Assembly: GCA_025200525.1 (NCBI GenBank)
Contig: CM045763.1
Location: 63,313,018-63,377,017 of the forward strand
Source of the DNA: Camellia lanceoleosa
Lineage: Eukaryota; Streptophyta; Magnoliopsida; Ericales; Theaceae
Direction of reading: 5' to 3'
DNA length: 64,000 nucleotides
The number at the start of each line of letters is the position of its first letter. Position 1 is the first letter of the stretch. Below are positions 24,523 to 36,456 of this stretch, in pieces. A program made the translations under genes and the position numbers. The notes beneath the pieces are model-generated. The model ran no database searches. It was not told the origin of the DNA and saw only the letters and a list, made by a program, of their open reading frames with translations.

Positions 24523-25273
24523 ATCCAATTTCTAGATCACAGATTTTGCCTCTGAAGATATTTTCCTTGCTCTGTTTACTTATTTTATCCATGTTATTTG
24601 ATCTGTTTGTCCTCATTTTGCAGTTGATGAATCCTTCTCAAGCATGACATGACCATCTAGACAAACTTATTTTTCGACATTTTAGCTACACATTTTTCGA
24701 TGGTCATCTATCAAAGCCCCAACATTGTTTGAATGCATTAACATAATCAATGCGGTCCTGGTAGCATGACATGTGCTATAAAGACACTAATCGAACGTTT
24801 AATACTCATCACTCAACAAGGCATTACTGGATCCCCTAAAGATCACTTTTGCAAGTTCACTTCGATACCAGTACCACATATCAAAACTTGACAAACAGAA
24901 AATTGTTGCTTGAATGATCATTTACATCAATGTTAAGCTTCAAACTGGGGGTGCAGTGAATCTCATCTCAACTTCATTTCATTCCTATTCATTGTAGAAC
25001 TAAATCAACAAATTTCACAACTTCCTAAATACAAAATCAAACTCACATTGCGGACCTTGAGGTCAGTTTGTTTTAAGTCAAATTTTGATTAATAAACTGA
25101 GTTTCCTTTGCCTACAAAAGATTAGATGCATGGTTTCGTAATCTTATGAGGCTCAGTGTCTACAAAACATAAATGAGCTAACAAATTCCAACCGAGCACC
25201 CCCACTAGAACCTGCATCCATGAATCTATACGTAACTTGCCATGATTTAGAGCAAATACAATTTCACATAGTG

Positions 25274-25278
<5 letters not shown>

Positions 25279-25311
<33 letters not shown>
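25279..25311. repeat. (TG)n microsatellite
   Basis: Pure TG run. The equivalent position in the other duplicate (40310-40335) is a mixed (TG)n(CG)n run, so this locus changed after duplication. Confidence 0.95.
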
Positions 25312-25312
<1 letters not shown>

Positions 25313-25531
25313 GACCCTTAAAATTTAATTTTGTCAAACAAGGACCTGTCCCTTGCACAACAATTGAGCTATATATAATCATCGAAGAGAATCTACAGTA
25401 ATGATGGATTCAAAAGTTGTACAACTTCACATACAATTGTAATAAACAGATACCACAATCAAATTCATATAGAAAACAACTCTGCTAAAAGAAATAAAAC
25501 AGAAACAATTGTAAATCCGATCCTTCACCTC

Positions 25532-25580
25532 TTAATTGTAGTAATAACCTGTTCCCAAACAGTTGAGACAACGTTGTACC
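25532..25580 (-). pseudogene. Orphan last exon of the DnaJ-type cysteine-rich gene
   Basis: On the minus strand an acceptor TTATAG is followed by 49 bp of coding sequence with a CLNCLGTG motif and a TAA, matching exon 3 at 40831-40879 of the right-hand gene with a Lys to Thr change in the CxxCxGxG motif. Exons 1 and 2 are absent here, because the duplication breakpoint (about 25931) falls inside what is intron 2 in the full gene. This is a duplicated gene end rather than a gene. Confidence 0.8.
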
Positions 25581-26881
25581 CTATAATTAAGATCACAAAT
25601 TTCAATCCATATAGTTCTAGTCAGCATGAACAATTTGGTTTCAAGAAATTGTAACCATTGGAGAAAGAGAGAGAGAGAGAGAGAGAGAGAAAAAAAAAAA
25701 AAGAGTTAATTTTATTTTTATCTTCTAAACTATTGTCATTTTTTCCATTTCATCCTAAGAGTATTAATTTTTATTTATTTAGCCCCTAAGTTTCTAATTT
25801 CAACTAATGTGGCCCAATTGAAAATAGTTGTCCAAATAAGTAGCCGTTAAAACCCTTATTTAATGATCAAAAAGATCACTTCAAAATTTGAACAATTTAA
25901 ATTGTACAACCAATCATTTTTGTAATCATCATATAGAAAACAAACATTTTCTTATTTATTATTATTTTCAGAGTTTGTTCAAATTATTTACTGCAGTTTT
26001 TAGTTACAAATTATTTTTTAAAAAAAAAACTTAAATAGCTTGAAAATAATTGATTATCTGGAGAAACAAATTACATGTTAATGTTTTTGTTAAAAAAAAA
26101 AAGAAGTTAACTACACGTTTATGAAATGGAGTGTTTATTTATTTATTTTTAATTATCAATTTTTAGTTTATAATAAATTACACCAAATATATTCAATGTT
26201 AAAAAATAATAATTTTAATACATATGTTACATATCATATGTATATGTTTATATTTAAACGTATTTCATTACACTTAATTATATATTTTTCAATCTTAATC
26301 ATCACATATTGGTCTGATTTTATCATTTTGCAATTACTAAATAAAAAGTAGTTAATAAAGCACAACAAACATTGGTATATTCTTAACAAATGAGGCTTAA
26401 CTCAGACTAAAATTGGATAGACTCTTACCCTGCCTAAGTTACAATTTTATAAATAATCTCCTAAAACTTCTAAAATATAAAAGAACAAAGAAGAATGGGA
26501 GCACGTAAGGAAACAAATGATCTCGATTCATAGAAGATCAAGTTTGGTAAAACTCCAATCTCTCCCTTCCTGTGCCTCCCATGGAAAACGTAGTATAGAA
26601 GATCACGTCACTATGCATACATAGTATCAGTGACCAATAATTCAATGAGGTATGTTAGGTTATAATTAATTGATGATACTATGCGTAAATAATGATGTCA
26701 TATTGCCGTTACACTTACGATTTTTTTTTTTTTTTTTTTTTTGAACGGTTTACATTGAAGTTTTACTTGCCTCCGATGTAGCAAAAAAATGTAGCTAATA
26801 ATAGAGATATATATATATATATATATTTGTTTTTAATTATTAATTTTATTTTTCTGGCTAAAAGATATATGGGCCAGAGTT

Positions 26882-26939
26882 AAGGAAATGAGCTTTTTTC
26901 TAATTTTATTATGGAATTATGGTGGAGGTATGAAATAAG
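26882..26939 (-). repeat. Fold-back inverted copy of the viral terminal region
   Basis: These 58 bp are the reverse complement, with about one mismatch, of 34203-34260 at the right end of the provirus. They are followed directly by the same region in normal orientation (26940-26975). The left terminus is thus an inverted duplication able to form a hairpin. Confidence 0.9.
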
Positions 26940-26971
26940 AAAAAAGCTCCTTTCCTTTTTAGTGTTGTAAT

Positions 26972-26983
26972 TGGTATCAGAGC
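26972..26983 (+). promoter_or_regulatory. Viral minus-strand primer-binding site (tRNA-Met)
   Basis: TGGTATCAGAGC is complementary to the 3' end of plant initiator tRNA-Met, the primer of caulimovirid reverse transcription. The right end of the provirus stops exactly where this site would begin. Confidence 0.93.
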
Positions 26984-27519
26984 TTGGTGAAGAGCTTTTT
27001 AAAGCAAGATCAAGCTATGTAAGTATTTCTATCTATGTATAAATTTAAAGTTTGTATGGTGTGTTTTATGTTATAAAAAAAAAAAAAAAACAAAAACAAA
27101 TTTAAATTAAAAAAATTTCGTCTAAGTTTTTTGTGTATCCTTCATATTTTATATCTTCATAATTATTTGTTTCATTTTTAGTTATTGTAAAACCTATATG
27201 CTTAGTGTATATCAAAGCCCATATACTCATTAAGATCTTTTGACTATTGGCCATAATTAAGTCTTTAAGATCATAAAGAGAGGTTTTAGGCACCAGAAAA
27301 TACACTAGGAGGGTCTTAGGTACCAACAACAATCTAAAATGGCAATTAATTCTGACGATATAATATGTTTTGGAAATACAAAAAATAATGTTAATAATAA
27401 ATATGATCATAGTTTGCATATTACTAAAGAGTCCAAATATAAATAGTGTGTGTTCTAGTTTAAATAATATTCGATATTATGTGTTCTTGGTTTTCTAAAT
27501 TAGATAAAAATCAAAAATA
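26984..27519 (+). other. Viral leader region without an intact ORF
   Basis: AT-rich sequence between the primer-binding site and the first recognisable coding region. In caulimovirids this is the long structured leader of the pregenomic RNA. No conserved short ORF could be identified with confidence. Confidence 0.5.
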
Positions 27520-29083
27520 AATCAAAACTATCTAGAGACTAAAGTTGAGTCCATAGAATCTAAAATAGACAATTTGGGTTACGTAATAAATGTTGACTTA
27601 AATAAAGAAGCAAAAACCAAATAAACAATTTGGTTACAAAATTGGAAACTATATCCTTCATAAACAATGATGGAATGAATAGTCCAGAGATAGTGACATC
27701 CCTAGGCTATTTTATGGTACAGAAGATATTATGGTACTTCAAACCAATACCTATAACAGAAATGAATATGAAAATATTGTTGAAATATTGGATTATTGGA
27801 GAAAATTATATAAAGACCCAGATTTAGGTATTGATGAAAGAAATAGGCTACTAGATCAGATAAGAGAAACTTATCTAGAAAATGAAGCCCTTTTACAACA
27901 TTTTAATTATGATATTAATATGTCAACTAATGATGATGACAGCCAATCATCCTCATCTGAAGAATTAATAGATCAAGATATTTCATCAGAAATAAATAAA
28001 GGGAAAAGAAAGGCAGAAGAGTCAATTGATCCCGAATTATTTGGCACATGGGGAGATGGAGAAAATTTTGACTTTATTCAAACAAATGAAGTTAAAAATG
28101 ATATTGGAAGCACCTCCAATCCTATACCTGAACCAGTAATATCTAGAAAAGATAATAATCATAAGTATCCAATAGCTCAAAATGGTACTTATTTAGACTT
28201 GTCTCATGTTCCATTTAAGGATCAACCACAAGCAATAGATGATTGGGCACAATCCTTGTCCATCATTATTACCAATTATAAAAATAGTTGGTCAAAGGAA
28301 AAATTCCTTGATTATATTGGCAACTCTCCGAGGAGATGTGTTGCAATGGTTAAAACGATGGGAAAAATCTGAAATTGGAAAAAGTCAAAAAACGGCTTTA
28401 TTAACAAATTTTCTCACACTTGACACAATTTTAGCCGAATTTGCAAAACTCATAAAAGAAAATTTATGTGGTTTTTATGGAGATACTAATTTGCAAGCAA
28501 ATGCAAATTATATTTTGACTAAATTAGAATTATGTAATATTTGTCTTTTTGAAGACTATGTTCAAACTTTTAAAAAATATTATTATCTTATTGATCCACC
28601 AGCAAATCAACCCTGGTTAGATCAATTTTTTCATAAACTCCCAAGTCCATGGGATGAGTTATGTATTAAAAACTATCACCTTTTCTTAAAAAATGGGAAA
28701 GGAAGAAAATGATAATCTTGGTTTTCGCATTAATTTTGTTCTAAGAGAGATAGCAAATCGGTGCCTAGAAGTAAAGGCGAAAAAACAAATAAAAATCAAA
28801 TTTCCAACTCTGTCTGGACAAAAATGTTGTGATAAAATTTTAAAAGAAAATTGAAAAAATTGGTTGTAATACATTTCCTAAAAGAAAAGGTTTTTCCAAA
28901 AAACGTAGAAAATATAAATGGAAACCTTGGAAAAAGAACAAAAATTTTTCTAAAAAGAAAAAGTATATTCGAAAAAAGAAACCAACAAGTATTTCAAAAA
29001 AGAAAACTTGTAAATGTTACATTTGTAACGAAGAAGGTCACTATGCACCCGAATGCCCAAAAAGGGGAAAAAGTGCAAAGAAA
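27520..29083 (+). pseudogene. Viral ORF for the capsid protein (broken)
   Basis: A helical, Lys/Glu-rich stretch at 27520-27620 with stops is followed by the open frame from 27731. This has an acidic Ser/Glu region (residues about 65-100) and then a capsid core containing the conserved-looking PQAIDDWAQSL segment. Near 28345 the frame shifts, near 28702 it shifts again, and a stop lies near 28850. Coding resumes in the original frame with a strongly basic stretch and a CCHC knuckle (C-x2-C-x4-H-x4-C, 29018-29059). A basic region before a single knuckle is typical of caulimovirid capsid proteins, which package the viral DNA. At least three frame breaks make it non-functional. Confidence 0.85.
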
Positions 29084-30070
29084 ATGATCAAAATCCTTGA
29101 AGAACAAGATTTTGAAATAATATATGGCGAAGAAATTTCTGACGAAGAAGAAATCTTATACGAAATTTCTAGTGATGAAGAAAGTTCAGATGAAGAACTA
29201 ATCTTCATGATGACTACTAATAGTCAAGAAATATCTCAAGAAGAATTACAGGCAATTCGACATGGAGATGTAATCGGGGAAGAAAAAACTTTTACCGACG
29301 AAGAATTAGCAAAATTCGAAAAAATGCAAGAAGTTGCTGTTCCAGAAATTTACAAACTTTCAAAATTCAACTTCTTTTCAGCAAGAGTGTTTGAACAATA
29401 CAGTGGTAACACTCAAGCAAAATGGTCAGAAGAAAGAAATATTGATATTCCTTTTTTTGATAAGAAAAAGGTTGCAAGATGGAAAAAGAAATATCCTGAA
29501 ATTCAATATATTCATATTGGATTAATTCAAGTAACCATCACAGCCTTATTTCGCCAAGGGATAGATACTCCTATTTTGGCGGTAATTTTTGACAAAAGAT
29601 TTTCCGACCCAATGAAAGCAATCATTGGAGGAATTCAGTCTAATCTGGCTAATGGAGTAGTTTGGTTTAATGTTAAACCAAATTTCTTTATTTCCATAAA
29701 TGATCCTAATCTTGAAGATACAGTCAGAATAAGAATTAAAACACAAGGATTAGGAATGAAATCAAATTCTCATGATTTGGCTATTCGGTGGAAGACAATT
29801 CACGAATTGACCAAATTTCCTGAAACTAAAACAAAATCAAACGATAATAAAATCGTTGAAATCTTTGAACCAAGACCATTTGACACGGTAATACAACCTC
29901 GTCTAATGAATTGGAGTGATTTAGAAGTCCCTCGACAATGGTTAATCCAAGACTTAGTGGGACAAGGAGAATCTTCTAAAAAACCTGCACAATTACAAAT
30001 GCAGGCATCAGGAAAAAATTTATATATTGAAAATACAGTTCCAAAAATTAAAAGATCAACACGTATTTGA
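29084..30070 (+). pseudogene. Viral movement protein region (30K superfamily)
   Basis: An uninterrupted frame of 328 codons in the same frame as the upstream zinc knuckle, so capsid tail and movement protein may have been one ORF. The first 40 residues are acidic. A possible own start is the ATG at 29207. The central part (about 29500-29790) has the 30K pattern: a hydrophobic strand with IFDKRFSDP, then GNL-like IQSNLANG, a Phe-rich strand, and an ISINDPNLEDT strand followed by KTQGLGM. This family forms tubules through plasmodesmata for cell-to-cell spread. This is the best preserved viral frame here, but it lies in a defective provirus. Confidence 0.82.
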
Positions 30071-32204
30071 AAAAGATTTTACTAACAAATCATTTTCAAA
30101 GTTAAGTATTGGAGAATCAAGTAATAATTCTAATCAAGAATCTATTACTTCAAATAATGTTCAGATTCCTATTTTCCCAGGAACAAGAAAACTTGAACAT
30201 ATTAAATCTGCATATATGTATCATTTTTAAACAAAAAATGATGATATTATTTTTTCTCCTAGTCAAGGAAAAAGAAGATATACATATGTATTGGGAACAT
30301 TTAATTTTGCAGGTTATAAACCCTATAGCCTCAGTGTTCTCATAGATACAGGAGCTACAGTCAGCTCGTGCAAATGGAATGCCATACCAAAAGAAAAATG
30401 GACGTTAATGAAACATCCAATTTTAGTTACTGGAATAGATGGCAACTATACTTCCATACAATTCAAGGCTAAAAATATAGCTATTTGGTTAAATGATAGC
30501 AAGTTCATTATACCAAAAATCTTATGTTTTCCATATATGCATGGAGATTTCCTTCTTGGCAATAATTTTATATATAAATATCTTCCAATGCAAATACAGG
30601 AAAATGCTATTTCATTAAGTATAAACAATGTCTTAATTCATATTCCCTTGTTAGAACAACATAAATATATTTGTGATACAGCGTTTGCGCCCGTGCCGCG
30701 TGGTGATTTAACTCCCATCATCAAAACCATTGATGAATCACACTGGATTTATAAAATTTTAGAAGAAAATTTTAGTGAACATCCATTAAAACTATGGCAA
30801 CGTAGTCCACGTTATTGTAGTTTAAAATTGAAAGACCCTAATGTTATCATTAGAGTAAGACCAATGATCTATACTAGACAAGATATAGATGAATTTGATA
30901 TTCAACTCCAAGAACTTTTAGACAAAAAGTTAATTGAAGAAACCAAAAGCCCTCACTCTAGTCCAGCTTTTATGGTAAGAAACCATCTTTGAAATTAAAG
31001 AGGAAAAGCCCAAATGGTAGTCAACTATAAGCGGCTAAATGAAAATTTAGAATTTGATGGATATTTTATTCCACGAAAAGATGTTTTGATTAACTTAACC
31101 AAATGATCAAAATCTTTAGCAAATTTGATTGTAAAAGTGGATTTTGGCAAATCCAATTGGTGAAGAGTCAAAAATTGGCGACTTCGGTACACCTAGGGAC
31201 ATTACCATTGGAATGTTATGCCTTTTGGATTAAATATTGCACCACAGGTATTTCAACGGTGGATGGATACAATTTTTAAAGACCTTAAAGATTGTTGTGT
31301 AGTTTATATTGATGATATACTTATTTTCTCTAAAACCAAGGAGGAACATAAGAAACATTTAAAATTAATTTGTGAAAAATTTCAAAAACATGGAATTATT
31401 GTCTCCAAAAAAGATTGACCTAGAAAAGAATCAATTGAATTTTTGGGAATAATTTTAGACCAGAAAGGTTTAAAATTACAAGAACATATTTTGTCCAAAG
31501 TACGAGATTTTCCTGATACTCTTGAAAATATAACACAATTACAGAGTTTATTAGGCATTTTAAATTATGGACGAAATTTTATAAAAAATCTTTCAAAAAT
31601 AGAAATTCCTTGGTTAACCAAATTAAGGAAAAATGTTATTTTTGAATGGACAACAGAAGATGTTGCTTTAATTAAACAAATTAAAGAACATGTTAAAACT
31701 TTACCAGATGTTTATCTTCCTAAAACAGGTGATAAATTAATTTTAGAAACAGATGCCTCAGAAGCATGTTGGGGATGTGTTCTTAAAGCTATACCCTGTA
31801 ATTTATGGCATGATAAAGAGATACCTTTATCAGAAAATGGGATTAGACCAAGAAAAAATCCAATACCCATAAAATTACAAAAAGAAGAATTAATTTGCGG
31901 ATATAATTCTGGAACATTTAAACCAAATGAACAGAAATATATTATTTTTGAAAAAGAATTACTTGCAATAAAATTAGCAATAAAGAGTTTTCATATTTAT
32001 TTAGCCCCAGAAAATTTTATTGTACGCACTGATAATAAGGCAGTAAGAGATTTCTTGATCAATAAAAAACCTATTGAGCAAGGAAGACGATTAGCCTGGT
32101 ATAATAAAATTTCTGAATATACTTTTGAAGTAGAACATCTTAAAGGCACTAACAATTTTCTTGCAGATTTTCTTAGCAGAAATTGTTTCAGAAAATTAAA
32201 CTGC
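30027..32204 (+). pseudogene. Viral polyprotein: aspartic protease, RT, RNase H (broken)
   Basis: It overlaps the movement-protein end. The protease active site is LIDTGATVSSC (D-T-G at about 30345-30353). RT follows, with the VVNYKRLN region near 31015-31045, MPFGLNIAPQVFQRWM at 31218 and the catalytic YIDD at 31305-31316. RNase H runs from about 31740 with acidic residues in LETDASE, FEKELLAIK, VRTDNKAV and NFLADFLSR contexts. Breaks: in-frame stops at 30228, 30990, 30996 and 31416, and two compensating frame changes near 31105 and 31195. The product would mature viral proteins and copy pregenomic RNA into DNA. No integrase domain follows RNase H, which separates it from LTR retrotransposons. 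Confidence 0.93.
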
Positions 32205-32256
32205 TAAACAAGTAAATTTAATTTTTGCAGAAGACCTCTAGACCAAGAGGAAAACA

Positions 32257-33754
32257 ATGGATAAGGGTAAACAACCCGCTCAAGGAGATTGGGTGACAAT
32301 TGCTAAAAAAGCAATACCCCGAGAAGAAAAAGTTTATGTTGTGTTTTCGGGAAGACGACCTGGAATTTACACAGACTGGAACGAAGCCAATCTTCAAGTT
32401 TACGGATTTCCAGGAGCCAGTCATAAATCATATGATAGCATGACCAAAGCTAAAAAAGCTTTTTACAGTGCACCAGCCATGCCTATTTGTCAAAGGAATC
32501 AAATGAGAACTAACCCAGTTCCAACTAATATTCAGACATCTAGACCAGATGAATCAAATAAAAGATTTTTCAACCCCGTATATCCAGAGAAATTTATCTG
32601 AGAACTCAATGGAGTTTGGAAAACTCACATTGTAGACAACAAAGTGAAATTTCGAAACACATGGGAGTTTTGGCCAACAAATTAGGCGAGCAAATGCCGG
32701 CTAAATTAAAAGATTTGCAAAATCTTTGTTTCAATATTCTTAAACAAATGAATTGGAATGAAGATTTTAATTTTGAAAAAATAAACAATTTTCTTCAACT
32801 ATCAGACCTCATATCAGATGAGTTTTTTGATCTAGTTTTTGAACAAATAAAAAGAATTTGTCTTTTTGAAAAAGCAAGAACTTTGCTTCCAAAAGAAATT
32901 TTTATGTTAATCAAAAATCGAGTTGAAGATCATCATGATAAGATTAGACAAATCTTAGAACGATTTTATGATAAATTAAATTTGAAAGATGGAATTCCCA
33001 AAATAACCATCATGGCAAACCATGACATGTGATTTTTGAGGATATAGATTGAGAATAACTAATCAAGTTATTTTTCAAATTCTAGATCCAATCCAATGGA
33101 TAGATTTTCCAATGATCATCAAAGCAATGCTCTCATGGATAGTAAAAGGCTTTCGATGGAGCAAATATTTTACTTTCTGGATTTCCAGCACTGTTGGTTG
33201 GCGAGAACGAGAACATTTTTCCAACCATATCGATTTGGTATCTTAAAGAAATCAAGATTTTGAATTTGAAGATGATTATTTAGATGAAGATCACCGAGAG
33301 AAGATTGGAAAGTATCCAAAACTTTCTTTAAGAATATTGGATAGACAGGTCTAATATCCGTTTCACAAGGCCATCCAACATCCATGGCTCAGCAAAATTG
33401 CCATTCATGGTTACAGATGGAAGAATATTATTTGTAACCCATTTTCCCATAACATATCAAAGGTCTCCAACGCAAATTAATGAGGCTATTGACATGTTAA
33501 TAAATCTCAAAAAGAGAAATAATTTGGATCTTCCGTTGGAACTAGCCATGACCGCGGATGATGTAGAACAATTCCGGAATGAGCAATACAGCCAAGATCC
33601 GGATTCCCCCCATCAGAGACTGATGAAGAATATCACAATCTCATCAACAGGATGGAAGCATAGTGGACCCCACTATCAAATGCAGCTGTCTCCTGATCGA
33701 CTCCAACCTTATCCAGGACACGTGGAGCAACCTGCATTATTTGGCGGAAAGTGA
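32257..33754 (+). pseudogene. Viral ORF VI-like translational transactivator (broken)
   Basis: The first segment (32257-32601) has a start 53 bp after the pol stop. It contains an RNase H1 N-terminal-type hybrid-binding fold, recognisable by VYVVFSGRRPGIYTDW, YGFPGASHKSY and a following Lys-rich helix. This mini-domain is a signature of caulimovirus P6/transactivator proteins. Coding then shifts frame to 32616-33032 (helical), 33049-33246 and 33398-33754, which ends in a Pro/His-rich tail. The family forms inclusion bodies and allows reinitiation on polycistronic viral RNA. Several frameshifts and stops are present. Confidence 0.75.
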
Positions 33755-34099
33755 TTAGCCATATCATTTCAGCCGACGCTACACGACAAAAACAGCTCAG
33801 CCCAAGCTTTATCTATAACAGTCTATCTCTTTGAAAACCGGGGAGGATAGACACTATATACTGATACAGTATATGTATATAATTGTAGTAGCTACAGTAT
33901 ATGCATATAATTGTAGATACATAATTGTCTCTTCTTTATGGCTTTTTGTTTTTTTATCTTTGTATTTAATAAGCCTATAACTAGGCTTGTACACTTTGTC
34001 AAAAAAGTTGTAGAGAATTAGACGTAAAAGCCAAGACAAGTTAGATATGGTAGATATGCCATAACTCTTGCTTTTTGTTTGTATATGCACTATGTATTC

Positions 34100-34106
34100 T
34101 ATAAAT
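34100..34106 (+). promoter_or_regulatory. TATA box of the viral pregenomic RNA promoter
   Basis: TATAAAT in a CTATAAATTGG context, about 130 bp before the poly(A) signal and after the last viral ORF. This is the position of the 35S-type promoter in caulimovirids. Upstream, 33840-33920 carries a repeated TACAGTATATG motif. Confidence 0.6.
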
Positions 34107-34232
34107 TGGCATTCAAGCCAATGCATAAGGCAATGTAAATTCCCTCCATGTTTTCTCCATCGTTGTGCTTTCTCCTTTGTCTCTAAATTCTCTAGCATAT
34201 TTTCTTATTTCATACCTCCACCATAATTCCAT

Positions 34233-34238
34233 AATAAA
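34233..34238 (+). terminator. Viral poly(A) signal
   Basis: AATAAA about 130 bp downstream of the TATA box. The sequence between TATA and this signal would be the terminal redundancy of the pregenomic RNA. The signal also occurs, inverted, in the fold-back at the left end. Confidence 0.6.
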
Positions 34239-36194
34239 ATTAGAAAAAAGCTCCTTTCCTTTTTAGTGTTGTAATTAACCTGGCAGGGCATTTGTGGACT
34301 AACAAAGGAGAATTTTGGGCTGAGTCATCTAAGCGTAAGTGTGCTTTGCAAGACATGCCCAGAAAAATCTACTTTTTGGTGGCAGAAACATTGCACCCTG
34401 TTTGGTTTTGGATGAAATAGGCACTTTTTCTCCAGCATATCAGGCCTTTTTTCTTTTTCTTTTTTTTTTTTTGGGTGTGCTTATTTAGCTGACAACAAGA
34501 AATAAAGCAACTTTTTTTAACTCAACTTTTTCACTTAAAAAAAAAAATGTATTAACATTTGGCAAATGCATCAGTTTTTATTTTTATTTTTTTATTACTT
34601 TTTTCCAAAAAAAAAAGAAGTAAAATACCTACTGAAAAAACATTTGTCAAATAAGTATGGGCCTCATTTAGGAATGTGTGGGTACGATTTAGGCAGTTTG
34701 AGAATAAAATTATAAATTTAACGACAGATTGACGGATTGAAAAATTACGATTTTGGACGAATTGGTAGATTAAAAAATATTCTAACTAATTATCAAACAT
34801 ATAATACTAATTTACATAACATTTTTCATATATATATATAACACAAACTAATTTATATATAACTACTAATTTGTAACAAATTTCACATCTTAAATCTCTT
34901 TCACTCATTTTTGCTTTAGTATTTCATTAGATGTTAAAAAATATATATGTATAAACTATAGTAGAGCAGAACAATTTTGAAAGCGAATTAAAAAATTTAA
35001 AGTTTAATTCGCAGTTAGCGAATTGAACGGTGCAAATTGATATAAATCAGTGCAATTTTAGCAGATTATGCGATATTTTGCAGTCCTAGGCCTCAGATCT
35101 TGGAACTCTTCCTATGTTTGGTTGGATCTTAAATAGGTGTTTATTATTTCTAATGGGTAATTAATTAAACAACAATATTGTTTTTTACTAAAATTTATTA
35201 TTTTTATTTTCCCACCCCCCTCCAAAAAAAAAAAAATAGTCTTCCTGCACGATACTCCATCACTACAAGATTTAGACAGGGCTATACATGTACACACCCT
35301 TTCGTGTGCAAAGAGACTATTTTGTGATTTGAACCAGTGACACCTTGATCACAATGGAGAAAACACAACATAATCTTGGACATTACTCCTGTTAAAATCA
35401 ATACTGGATGGTCTTCTCAAAATTGGATACAATATGAAAAGAATCACATTTGGTGTTTGGCAACAATCCTGAATATATTTATCAAAAAATATATATTTCT
35501 AAAAAATTGGCAACAAAATAAAATAGACGATTTAAACTTCTATGGACCAAACTTTTAATTGCACATAATTAACGTCAAAATGTTCTATACAACACAATCC
35601 ACAACCTTTGTTGTTAACCAATGCAAAGCAATTTCTGGCCCTAGAGATGGTCAAGGCCACGATCAAATACGCAAAGTGGCAAAACAATTAATCAACCAAG
35701 GACAATTGAATTTACAACCATTGTCCCACATGATGATTTCTTTGGTTCTTGAGCCAGTTTCTCATTTTTCTCTTTACAAAGCGCAATGTAATTGTTCATA
35801 TATATAAACAATGAACGTACCTTACAGTAGCCTAGCCTCCCCATTATCATTTTTTTCTCTTTACATAGGGGCTGTCAAGAATGCTGTTGGGCCACTCTTA
35901 TCTGTCTGTCAAGTATCATGATATGTATTAGCACTATGAACGAACCATCTACAAGAGAAAATAGAGATGCGTAGAACTGGCTTTGACAATGGATAACTCG
36001 AATTTCATTTGGTTTATGCATAGCGCAAAACCACGTGTATGGACAAAATTATACTCGTCTCTAGTTGCATAAGGAATGCAATACAAAACACAGACAAGTT
36101 TGTTGCCAATTATATTGAAGCAATTCTATATCAATCCAATTTCTAGCTCACAGATTTTGCATCTGAAGATATTTTCCTTGCTATGTTTACTTAT

Positions 36195-36444
36195 TGTTAA
36201 TATTACTAGTGCTTAAAACTACAAGTGCTCTATCCATTAGCAAGCAAGTGCTCCACTCCAGCAAGTGCTCCACAAGAAGCAAGTGCTCCATTTACCCTAA
36301 TGCTCCATTAAGTTAGTTTAGTGCTTTATTTAGGTTAATTTAATTCCTCCGTTGTATCTCATTCTCCCTATAAAAGAGAGTTCATTCTCTCCATTGTAAA
36401 TACACAACAATCAATCAATATTATCAATACATAAATTTCCTACA
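36195..36444 (+). mobile_element. 5' LTR of the gene-capturing retrotransposon
   Basis: 250 bp with TATAAAAG at 36369-36376 followed by a short inverted repeat GAGAGTT..ATTCTCTC. It differs from the 3' LTR at about three positions (two in GCTTTATTT/GCTCCATTT, one in CCGTTG/CCATTG), about 1.2 percent, so the insertion is recent relative to the 3-4 percent between the duplicate copies. Confidence 0.95.
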
Positions 36445-36456
36445 TGGTATCAGAGC
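36445..36456 (+). promoter_or_regulatory. Primer-binding site (tRNA-Met) of the LTR element
   Basis: TGGTATCAGAGC immediately after the LTR end TTCCTACA. Confidence 0.95.

Larger units (their letters stand above)
16345..25931 (+). repeat. Left copy of a large direct tandem duplication
   Basis: Starts at GAGTTTGTTCAAATTATTTA, repeated at 25971, and ends near a CATCAT shared with 41233-41238. Apart from the solo LTR (19252-21843) and LINE (21886-24522) inserted in this copy, it is collinear with 25971-41238. Over a roughly 225-bp stretch compared by eye (18415-18640 against 35382-35607) I count about eight differences, i.e. 3-4 percent. The ancestral unit was about 4.4 kb of non-coding DNA plus the last exon of the DnaJ-type gene. 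Confidence 0.93.
26882..34276 (+). mobile_element. Endogenous plant pararetrovirus (Caulimoviridae), genome-length copy
   Basis: 7.4 kb holding, in order on the plus strand, a tRNA-Met primer-binding site, a capsid-type ORF with zinc knuckle, a 30K-type movement protein, a protease-RT-RNase H ORF, an ORF VI-like transactivator ORF, and a TATA box with a poly(A) signal. There is no integrase and no true LTRs; about 35 bp is repeated at both ends. Separate capsid, movement, polymerase and transactivator regions resemble cavemoviruses and solendoviruses more than badnaviruses or petuviruses, but the genus is not decided here. All ORFs carry stops or frameshifts, so the copy is defective. There is no target-site duplication. 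Confidence 0.95.

Noticed and set aside
26972..36456. TGGTATCAGAGC sites as tRNA gene fragments
   Set aside because: Only the 12 bases complementary to the tRNA 3' end are present, each at a reverse-transcription priming position.
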